A DNA stretch of 64,000 nt from Paenibacillus xylanexedens (GTDB lineage: Bacteria; Bacillota; Bacilli; Paenibacillales; Paenibacillaceae): contig NZ_VEBF01000002.1 of the NCBI RefSeq assembly GCF_007676705.1, forward strand, positions 806,001-870,000, read 5' to 3'. The notes under the pieces are model-generated. The model worked only from the letters and a program-made list of their open reading frames with translations. It ran no database searches and was not told the origin of the DNA. Shown here in pieces: positions 59,701-64,000 of the stretch; positions within the stretch are counted from its first letter, which is position 1, and each line of letters opens with the position of its first letter. Position numbers and translations under genes: made by a program.

Positions 59701-61718
59701 CCATTCAACAATGCCCCGTATATATCGAAGGTAGCCCCATCAAAAGCATAATTCGAAATTTGCAGAATCCGATCTTTGGAGTTCAGTTCCACATAACCAT
59801 TATTTCGCACAGTCTTGATGATATTTTGATGAGTTGCAACCACACCCTTCGGTTTTCCAGTTGAACCTGAAGTATAGATAATGTACGCGGCATCCCGTGG
59901 ACCCGAAAGGAATTCAATCTCTTGGTGATTGTTCGTGTTAAATGAACGTTCATGCATCATCAACATGTCCGAGGTTAAGATATCTCCCTCATAGTTGGGC
60001 AATTCTAATTCAGTGAAACGAAGCAAGGATCGTGCACCACTATCATGAAGCATATGGGTCAATCTTTCGGCCGGAAATGTGGGGTCAAGTGGAATATAGG
60101 CAGCGCCAGCCCGAATAATAGCCAACATGCCTGCGATCATCTCCATGGATTTCCGGGCAACCAGACCTACCTTGTCTCCTGGCTTTATGCCATGCCATTG
60201 TATAGCTTGGGCCCACTCTTCAACCAGAGCATGGAGTTCTGCATAAGTCCATGTCTGGTAAGCTAATTGAATCGCTGGATGATCAGGATATAACTCTACC
60301 TGTCGAATAAATAATTCTGAAATGGACTGGTCCCTCGGATAGTCTGCTGTGGTCTCGTTTCCTTTCGCCAACATATTGTTTTCTTCCGGGGTCAGGATAC
60401 GAATATCTGAAACACTTATCTCGGGTTCTCGCGCGATGATTAGACAGGCTTGCTTCAGGTGTACAAACAATCGCTCGATAAAAGAACCCGAATATACCTG
60501 CTGGTTGTAATTGATCTTGACCCGAATCTCCTCACCTGGACCTATGGAAATGTTCAGATCATAATTGGTATGTTCATAGGCTTCAATGGAAGTAATATCA
60601 AATCCCAGTTCAAACTGTTTGGTATCAAACATGCTGGCACTGGACGGGTAGTTTTCATACACCATGATATGATTAAAAAGCTGACCATTCTGACCCGCTT
60701 CCGCCTGCACTTCAGCGAGAGACAGATAGCTGTACTCCTCGGACAAAATGGAATTTTGGTGTGTCTCTTTCAGTAATTGGGCAAATGACTGTTTCTCATC
60801 CGACGTTATTCTTACGGGTACAGCGTTAATGAACAAACCTACAATTTTCTCCACATTCGGTATGGCAGCCGACCTTCCAGATACTACAGTTCCAAAAACC
60901 ACATCGTCAGAATTGCTGTAGTATTGAAGTACTACTCCCCATAATGTCTGAAAAAGACTGCTCATCGTGACCTGATATTTACGGCTAACATCCATTAATT
61001 GATCTGTCAGCCCCTTGCCCAAATTAAACGTAATCTCCTGAATCGACGGTGGTTCCGCTGAATTCGAAGCTATTTCCGCAGGGAAGTCCGCTCCGATCTC
61101 ATAACCAGCGAGATAATTCTTCCAATAGGTTCTGGCTTCGAACTCCTGCTGTTCACCCAACCATTTAATATATCGTTTATAGGGAATAACACGATCAAGT
61201 TGTGCAGGTGTTCCGTGAATCTCCTGTTTGTAGAGGGAGAACCACTCCTGAAAAATGATACCCAGGCACCATCCATCAATTAGAATATGATGATTGCTCC
61301 AGATCAGCGTATATGCCGCCGGGCCGGTTTGGATCATTTGCAAGCGTAGCAGGATATCTTTGGACAAATCAAAAGACCGCTGGCGATCTTCTTCCGCTAT
61401 CTGCCGGATCATCTTCCGTTGTTCGATAGGATCAGGCTCGGTCAATTGAATGTATTCCAATTTAACTTTTCTGTTTCGCAACACGATTTGTCTCGGCTTG
61501 TTGATTTTGTCGTGAATAAAAATCGTCCGCAGCGTATCATATCTCTCGATAACTTTGTTCATTGAGCGTTCCAATGCCTTAACATCGACGAACCCATCAA
61601 TCGTAAAAGTCATTTGCTCGAAATATACGTCTCCCTGGTCGTAAAGCGAATGAAACAGCAGTGCTTCTTGCATTGGAGATAATGGATAAATATCAGCAAT
61701 TTCCGGTTTGTTCATCAT
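47736..61718 (-). CDS. Four-module NRPS ending in a terminal condensation domain
   Basis: 4660 residues: C1 (1-440), A1 (460-960), PCP1 (about 1003), C2, A2 (about 1520-2020), PCP2 (2070), C3, A3, PCP3 (3118), C4, A4 (3635-4130), PCP4 (4168), C5 (4215-4650). C1 has HHILIDGWC, typical of D-L condensation after an epimerase; C2-C5 have HHIVSDG or HHAISDG (L-L type), all intact. Carrier serines lie in LGGHSL (FFEHGGHSL in PCP4). By eye the codes are A1 DGFFLGMVYK (one change from the Ile code), A2 and A4 DGYFFGGVFK, A3 DGYFFGCVFK (hydrophobic, not assigned). No E, MT, TE or R domain. It adds four residues to a D-ending chain and then has no normal release domain. Confidence 0.95.
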   Translation of the reverse strand: MMNKPEIADIYPLSPMQEALLFHSLYDQGDVYFEQMTFTIDGFVDVKALERSMNKVIERYDTLRTIFIHDKINKPRQIVLRNRKVKLEYIQLTEPDPIEQRKMIRQIAEEDRQRSFDLSKDILLRLQMIQTGPAAYTLIWSNHHILIDGWCLGIIFQEWFSLYKQEIHGTPAQLDRVIPYKRYIKWLGEQQEFEARTYWKNYLAGYEIGADFPAEIASNSAEPPSIQEITFNLGKGLTDQLMDVSRKYQVTMSSLFQTLWGVVLQYYSNSDDVVFGTVVSGRSAAIPNVEKIVGLFINAVPVRITSDEKQSFAQLLKETHQNSILSEEYSYLSLAEVQAEAGQNGQLFNHIMVYENYPSSASMFDTKQFELGFDITSIEAYEHTNYDLNISIGPGEEIRVKINYNQQVYSGSFIERLFVHLKQACLIIAREPEISVSDIRILTPEENNMLAKGNETTADYPRDQSISELFIRQVELYPDHPAIQLAYQTWTYAELHALVEEWAQAIQWHGIKPGDKVGLVARKSMEMIAGMLAIIRAGAAYIPLDPTFPAERLTHMLHDSGARSLLRFTELELPNYEGDILTSDMLMMHERSFNTNNHQEIEFLSGPRDAAYIIYTSGSTGKPKGVVATHQNIIKTVRNNGYVELNSKDRILQISNYAFDGATFDIYGALLNGSTLVLTTEEQMQSVASLADMFTKEKITVAFMTTALFNTMVDWNPSCFSKVRHLLFGGEKASIRHLNKAFAVLGPERLLHMYGPTETTVYATYYPITRPDLVPIGKPIHNTTAYVMNSKRNPMPIGVTGELYIGGEGLASYLNAPELMLERFVDNPYAPNEKMYKTGDLVKRLPDGNLEFVDRKDHQVKIRGHRIELGEVQEKMRALSGVEDVLVTTWQDAQGSSNLSAYIIPVQYAEAHVEQNQQIQDWKLALRARLPEYMIPAEFQILRAFPLNSNGKIDRKNLPIPKVMGQTKNQPLSGDTEQKLAQIWEDVLGIKPGAGDHFFELGGHSLKAMMLVAKIHKEMDVKLSLHEVFRAAVLRDMSVCIENSRKSVYKAIPAAGVQESYPVSASQKRVYIAQQLAPLETSYNMPMVLEIEGKLNRDKLEKAFIQLIQRHEVLRTRFIWSGEHLRQHILEPAELSWGLIYYEMQEQQEGAYLSTDILYDQKTMIASHLETFVQPFDLSTGPLIRAALAEVTSDRSLLFIDIHHIVSDGVSTGIIYKELTRLYEGEELSPVNLHYKDYSVYEQNERTSQRYEDNRKYWCAQFEGELPSTEIVPDYIRPSVRSYEGHSISFQLESELTDRLKSLAAKHKTTLYVVLLAAYNIMLSKYTGEEDIVVGSPTAGRYHEDVQPMVGMFVNTLALRNQVPGELTVDEFIGRVKSNFVEAQEHGEFPLEDLLEHLQLSRDLSRHPLFDTLFVLQNMDIHPIQLTGTTFTAAEWDWNHAKFDMTWGCQEDRHGLNWTVEYASSIYKESTILKMIDHFKNILVQMGDARFMRLKEIHLLTNDEQSAMLAWNETQAEYPRQSSISSAIEEQAARTPDQIAVMDKYQSLTYREFNEVTDQFARVLMEKGMKQGDVAGLLTDRSLGMIIAIFGILKTGAMYIPIDPSFPEERKRFIMEDSKANWLITANELTMAGCTTHHLSLDVILQEAARTKQQIRNWKLPAIPPEATAYMMYTSGSTGKPKGVMTSHRNIIKTAIHNGFSELSPADRVLQVSNYAFDGSTYEIFGALLNGASLLLIAKHTLLDAAELARTMDEQRITSAFMTTTLFNTMVDYDVTCFKHVRKLFFGGESASIKHVLKALDYLGEHRVVNGYGPTETTVFAATYSVENSLRQHARVPIGRPIHNTRLYVLNPWNQLQPIGVPGELYIGGEGVSKGYLNQPGLTEERFVPDPFVPGETIYRTGDLVVWREDGQLEYLARMDNQIKIRGNRIELGEIETRLKEIPSVNEAVLIARKEERGEGSLLCAYVVPEDLATKQMDSSDLVSKWKDELRQSLPEYMIPAFILIVDTIPMTSNGKVDHAALPKPSAKWNTAEVIQPENPYEEQLQHIWSEVLGKDFPGMLESFLDLGGHSLKAMTIVAKIHQKFDVKLSLQDIFSHPTIREQAMLIQGNDKLHRHVSLPTVNPDKSYNVTSAQRRLYIIQQNENMGTSYNMPMVLRIEGHLNIERLENALLQLIERHESLRTSFLVEDDEVRQQVHALDELDWKLAMTEVNNGTSQYGSIDHDEASWVTSCIFPFDLSAPSLFRAYVRKQSDTQHLLLLDVHHIVSDGISTAIMYDELFRIYEDEELPLLQKQYKDYAAYEQLQRSTEAYSAARDYWHRLYEGELPVLDFPLENVRPRVQCYEGAQHTFLLGDVLAKRLTDLAASQDTTLYVPLLAAYYILLSKYSGQEDIIVGTPIAGRDHVETASMVGMFVKTLPLRSEIKPELTVAGYMASLKQRVLDCSNHALYPLEELLDHLQMVREPSRHPLFETLFVLQNMNMAQLKADQLNIDQMETTTGRSKFEMTWAGHELKEDISMTIEYNTDLFSHARIQQVSSHYAYILEQMVNDPNLSLNDIELCTLEESLYFEKIEGQVVDYPREETIPVRFEKQVRQHGDRPALIMGSLSMTYSELGMNVKRMAETLKQEGVRPGDRVGLLTDRSMGMIVSILGILKSGATYVPLDPGFPQERMAYMLEDSQAQLLIAEQGRAVHGFSGKTMVLNEQCWSGPFNEEFESDQKSQPDHAAYVMYTSGSTGKPKGVVTTHRNIMKTSIGNGFIDMMPTDRVLQLSNYAFDGSTYDIFGALLNGSALILISREDMLHITELARTLDEQRITTVFMTTALFNTLVDFDLSCLKHVRRLFFGGEPGSRKHVLKALDYLGPHRIINCYGPTETTVFATTFSVDESMRDRSNVPIGCPVHNTQVYVLNPWGKRQPIGVPGELYIGGEGLALGYLNQPALTEERFGKNPLKSGTRLYRTGDLVKWLPDGNLEFLDRLDQQVKIRGNRVELTEVESRLLVLPEVKEAMVTSGRDEQGHSFLSAYIVPHSTSEPRLAGIIREQLLHDLPDYMVPSTYTLLDSFPLTSNGKVDKRMLPNPQPLLTESYVAPTNPLEAELAQIWTNVLGLSRVGIHDHFFELGGHSLKAMSLIAQIHKAFDVKLTVQDVFTYTSVLDQSKFIQKARGTHRYASLQPVTVQDTYPASSAQKRLFFLQHMDQQSTSYNMPMIFEIEGELSAERLEEAFISLIHRHESLRTSFELVQGDLRQRIWPAADLEWRMERALAERKETATTDTKTYVHSFIRPFNLRDHKSLIRAGLLSTSANKHILVVDTHHIVSDGTSTGIIFSELFQLYEQQKFEPLPVQYKEYAVWEQEQKNAESYRSSGEYWLNQFQGELSVLNLPYDNSYGRTDRATGARVEMQLGTELTEQLQMQAEENKTTLYTVMMAGYSILLSKYAGQEDIIIGVPTAGREHADTASVVGMFVNTLALRLRPKGEIEVERYIQQVHTQLLQGYEHGMYALEELIEQLALPRELNRHPLFDTMFVLQNMEHSSPEASSISIRQMPSGSSEPKFDMTWGSVEHAGGLSLTVEYNENLFSSETIERMMHHYEHILQQMVIRPYEQIMKIEMCTPEERLHLASLEGEIVDYPREETISQRFEKQVLQYGDRPSVVMGTEEITYGELEMRANQLAEILRLKGIASGGVVGLLANRSIGMIVSIMGILKVGAVYVPLDPTFPEDRLAYMLRDSQAQLLISEVNLGVPDFQGQTILLDERLWGEMAKEEVVSNRVQTWTADSPAYVMYTSGSTGAPKGVVTTHRNIMRTSVNNGFMDMGPEDRVLQLSNYAFDGSTYEIFGALLNGAVLVLIPREDVVHTAELARTLKEERISSAFMTAALFNTLVDYDVTSLTHVRKLFFGGEAASRSHVLKALDYLGPHRLANGYGPTETTVFAATYTVDETLRDRRNVPIGRPVHNTKVYVLNRWGQRQPIGVPGELYVGGDGLALGYLNQPAQTSERFIESVITPGEIIYRTGDLVRWLPDGNLEYLDRLDQQVKIRGNRIELPEIEDHLISLPEVREAVVVPKRDKQGHSYLVAYVVLQWEEQAAQEQLAHIRQELSSMLPQYMIPSRFEFLNNLPRNSNGKIDRRALPEPVNQLTSGYCAPQNALEQDLALIWAEVLDIERAGTEDHFFEHGGHSLKAMMLNTLIQEQLHIRIDLQDVFKYPTIKLLAAYIQQQGAALYHDEYEPIQPALEQSTYPATPYQAYGFEASEDNNHWNMPMAFHIKGRLQAKRLENSFRALIERHEALRTSLHNEGGQVVQRIHQRTPFDLIQENVESESDRIRIMESFIQPFNAARPLLLRAKLLHMGEEDHVLLMDMHHAISDGTSVGILMHELIQLYQGITLPLVQLQYKDYAVWQRDRLDRGGYAESQIFWKEVLRGYEPFTVSSERVSDKDIISYVGDQIVVKLPESHLVQLREKLHDSSLTDYAILFSVYLLTLHQKTERTDLIVGTYAFGRRRPELQDTVGLFINSIPLRNIISTGDTYHQYLLKLQANQIDAFDHQDYPFEKMMEDAGFSSAPDGDLLFDTMFNLNNFAQRSVETSEIQITPFKYEWKFSEYEIYVTAQKVGEHFSIHFDYRVASFTREDMEQFTNQYLRLFEHIVEEPHILIDHLNQMNHWKDSVIH

Positions 61719-61761
61719 CCCTTATGTCCTCCCCTTAAATCTATAGATAGCCGAAGGAGCC

Positions 61762-61796
61762 CCGGAGATCCCCTGTTCAATCTCGGAAATCTCCGG
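61762..61796. repeat. Inverted repeat at the NRPS gene junction
   Basis: CCGGAGAT (61762-61769) and ATCTCCGG (61789-61796) are perfect arms in the 83-bp gap between the two synthetase genes, just before the AAGGGGAGGA ribosome site of the second. Could modulate the ratio of the two proteins. Confidence 0.6.
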
Positions 61797-61801
61797 AATG
61801 C

Positions 61802-64000
61802 TCACAGCTTGCCAATGATATCCGAGATATCATCAAGTTCATCCAACGTGAGATCTGCATCGCTAAAGTCGCTGGGTGTAAATTCCTCGGCTTCACGAGT
61901 CAGGCAGTGTACAATCAATCTCTCCAGATTCGAGCCATAGCGGGCTACTTGCTCCATAGCCTCTCTCTCATCCATTCTTGAAGGATCATAGCGAAGGATC
62001 AGTTGGAATTTCCCCTGATCGACTACACAGTTCCACTCTTCAAAATGGGACATTCGGTTAAGTGGACTGATCAATTCCCCCATAGGCATGGGTGACATGG
62101 CGAACGACTCGCCTTGTGTATTTCCTCCAAATTGCCCCAGATAATTAAAGACAATGTCGGGATCACACGCCGCCCCCTCAAAAGCGCACTCGGTAGTCAG
62201 ATATTTCAGGATTGAATACCCGGTTCCCTTGCCAGGAATGCCACGAAGCATTTCTTTCGTATGACGCAGCGCTTCACCAAGTTCTTCATGAGTTGTACGG
62301 AGAAGCACAGGATAGATCGTGGTAAACCAGCCTACGGTCCTTGTGGTATCCACATGGTCCAGTATGCCTTCTCTACCGTGTCCTTCAAGATCGATAACAA
62401 TGTCTTTTGCATACGTCATGGAGAGGGCCGTCAACAGAATATCCATAACTTCGGTGTGATACGCACGATGAACTTCAGTCAATAGCTGTCGCGTTCTGTA
62501 AGGTTCCAGTTCCAAAGTCACTGTTTTGCTATGCTTGAGTAAACCAGGTTTATCGTGATGATCGCGAAGTTGTAGTGCTTTCTGATTTAGCTTGTCCCAA
62601 TATGCTTGTTGACGCTTCATCTCTTCCGCTGTGGCTACGTTCTGAAGTTCACGACTCCAGAAGCCATAAGAATCCGTCTTCTCGGGCAACTTCACCGTCT
62701 TGTCCCCCATGAGAATAGCCTGATACATGCAGTGGAAATCTTCCAGCAGAATTCGCCACGATACACCGTCAATAATAAGGTGATGCATAGCAATAAGCAG
62801 ATGGTCACCTTCAGGTGTTCTGAACACACCAAGCTGAATTAAGTCATGTCCCAGGTTCACCCTGGATTGAATCGCTGTCGCAAGACGTTCAAGGTGGGCA
62901 TGATCCCCGTCAGCTTCCACTTCATGTATTTCCACAGGGAAATCCTTATCCTTGTCTATTGGGGAAACACGCTGTACCACACCATCCGGCTGGATATCGA
63001 ATCGGATACGTAGCGCATCGTGGTGCTCACAAAGTTTATGGAACACCTCATTTACCGTGTCCGTATCCCACCCTTTTCGGTTGTATAGCATCATGGATTG
63101 ATTCCAATGATTCATGTTGCTGTACCCCTGTGCAAAGAACCATTGTTGAATTGGAGTGAGAGGGATGTCTCCTTCAATGATGTCTCGCTGCTCTTTCCTC
63201 GTTTCCATAGGTTCCAAAAACTCGGCACACTCCGCGATTGTCGGATACAACATCAAATGCTTGACCTGTAGTCTGAGCTGATGACGAGTGAGTCTTGAAG
63301 CAATCTGTATGGATTTAATGGAATCCCCTCCGAGGACAAAGTAGTTGTCGTCGATTCCCACACGTTCCACACCCAGTACTTCTGACCAGACTTGGGCCAA
63401 TATTTGTTCTTCTTGAGTTACCGGTGGACGATAATCCCCTTTTATGATGTTCAGATCCGGTGCCGGGAGAGCACCTCGATCCAGCTTACCGTTACGCGTT
63501 ACCGGGAGCTTGGCAATCGATATAAAATACGACGGCACCATGTATTCGGGCAAACTCTGCTGAACATACTTTCTGAGCTCTTGTTCTTGGAATCCTTCCG
63601 ATGAAACGATATAAGCACACAGATAATGTCCTGTATTGTCCTGACGAGGAACAACGACCGCTTCCTGTACGTCAGAATGCTGTATCAGCCTAGACTCAAT
63701 CTCTCCCGGTTCAATTCGGTGTCCACGAATTTTGACCTGATGATCGATCCGTGTAAGAAATTCTATACAGCCATCAGACATCCAGCGGACTCTGTCCCCT
63801 GTCCGGTACATTCGTTGACCGGGACAGAATGGATCTTCCAGAAACTTGTTCAGCGTCAGATCCGGATCCCCAACATATTTCTCTGCTACACCCTCACCGG
63901 AAATGTACAGTTCACCGGCTACACCCACAGGTAAAAGATGGCCTTGCGCATTGAGTACATAGGCTTTCGTATTATGAATGGGTCTTCCAATAGGAACCGA
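61802..64000 (-). CDS. NRPS with C-terminal A-PCP-E (5' end beyond window)
   Basis: The frame is open to the window edge; the codons before the GTG at 63928 read IGRPIHNTKAYVLN, the continuing A-domain, so this is a fragment of a longer protein and not a start. 732 residues are visible: the A-domain tail (A7-A10: YRTGDRVRW, HQVKIRGHRIEPGEIE, NGKLDRGALP), PCP with LGGDSIKS (the LGGDS form used before epimerases) near visible residue 222, and an E domain (HHLIIDGVSW near 407, TVGWFTTIYP, FNYLGQF). The last residue it adds is therefore D, matching the D-L type C1 domain of the next protein. The A-domain specificity core lies outside the window. Confidence 0.95.
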   Translation of the reverse strand, partial: SVPIGRPIHNTKAYVLNAQGHLLPVGVAGELYISGEGVAEKYVGDPDLTLNKFLEDPFCPGQRMYRTGDRVRWMSDGCIEFLTRIDHQVKIRGHRIEPGEIESRLIQHSDVQEAVVVPRQDNTGHYLCAYIVSSEGFQEQELRKYVQQSLPEYMVPSYFISIAKLPVTRNGKLDRGALPAPDLNIIKGDYRPPVTQEEQILAQVWSEVLGVERVGIDDNYFVLGGDSIKSIQIASRLTRHQLRLQVKHLMLYPTIAECAEFLEPMETRKEQRDIIEGDIPLTPIQQWFFAQGYSNMNHWNQSMMLYNRKGWDTDTVNEVFHKLCEHHDALRIRFDIQPDGVVQRVSPIDKDKDFPVEIHEVEADGDHAHLERLATAIQSRVNLGHDLIQLGVFRTPEGDHLLIAMHHLIIDGVSWRILLEDFHCMYQAILMGDKTVKLPEKTDSYGFWSRELQNVATAEEMKRQQAYWDKLNQKALQLRDHHDKPGLLKHSKTVTLELEPYRTRQLLTEVHRAYHTEVMDILLTALSMTYAKDIVIDLEGHGREGILDHVDTTRTVGWFTTIYPVLLRTTHEELGEALRHTKEMLRGIPGKGTGYSILKYLTTECAFEGAACDPDIVFNYLGQFGGNTQGESFAMSPMPMGELISPLNRMSHFEEWNCVVDQGKFQLILRYDPSRMDEREAMEQVARYGSNLERLIVHCLTREAEEFTPSDFSDADLTLDELDDISDIIGKL

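Noticed and set aside
61802..63928. A complete 708-residue protein starting at 63928
   Set aside because: The codon there is an internal GTG within a continuing A-domain frame that runs off the window.
47736..64000. Known Paenibacillus peptides (polymyxin, tridecaptin, fusaricidin) as the product
   Set aside because: Those synthetases end in a thioesterase, and the four residues predicted here do not fit their C-terminal sequences as I know them.

Overview
The window looks like a chromosomal segment of a Paenibacillus-type, endospore-forming Firmicute. The evidence is the yqhP-yqhQ/yqhR-aroQ-yqhT gene order of Bacillales, a spore photoproduct lyase, two secreted proteins with copper-amine-oxidase-like N-terminal domains, a Bacillus-type Fnr with a C-terminal cysteine cluster, strong AGGAGG-like ribosome binding sites, a T-box leader on metG, and a large lipopeptide-style NRPS locus. 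Genus is inferred from gene content; there is no rRNA or tRNA gene to confirm it.

Layout. Positions 1-3654 hold housekeeping genes (Xaa-Pro peptidase cut by the window edge, aroQ, three membrane proteins). 3716-8317 holds a patatin lipase, a secreted glycosidase-like protein, the manganese regulator mntR and splB. 8455-15502 is a metal and translation block: ccdA, znuB-znuC-znuA with a Zur-like operator, metG behind a T-box, and zur-yidD. 15842-26647 holds a secreted PKD-type protein and a sugar-uptake unit on the minus strand (lipoprotein, two permeases, YesM/YesN-type two-component system, GH3 NagZ), read as one operon. 26872-34371 is an anaerobic unit: pflB-pflA, adhE and fnr, with perfect TGTGA-N6-TCACA boxes; the box at pflB sits exactly 32 bp upstream of a TATACT -10, the spacing of an activating Fnr site. 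34464-44434 is a mixed region with a lipoprotein, two unknown genes, HxlR, a thuA/isomerase/dehydrogenase sugar-catabolic set with a divergent AraC regulator, a second dehydrogenase, a TVP38-type membrane protein and a fused msrAB.

44760-64000 is a non-ribosomal peptide locus on the minus strand. The first synthetase in the window, cut by its edge, ends A-PCP-E. The second (4660 aa) reads C-A-PCP four times and then ends in a fifth, catalytically intact condensation domain with no thioesterase or reductase. By eye its adenylation codes are Ile-like, then three near-identical hydrophobic pockets. 28 bp after its stop lies a previously unmarked 50-residue, very acidic peptide gene with an ideal ribosome binding site. 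TetR, an MFS exporter and a stand-alone type II thioesterase follow, with palindromic operators at the TetR and MFS promoters. The terminal C domain plus the small peptide is the most unusual feature here.

A second unusual feature is an intergenic element present twice (30221-30393 and 36906-37096). It has a conserved hairpin core (TTATCCCC...GGGGATAA) and outer arms that pair in each copy although their sequences differ. The second copy has 17-bp perfect terminal inverted repeats and a candidate TATC target duplication, and appears to have landed between thuA and its terminator.
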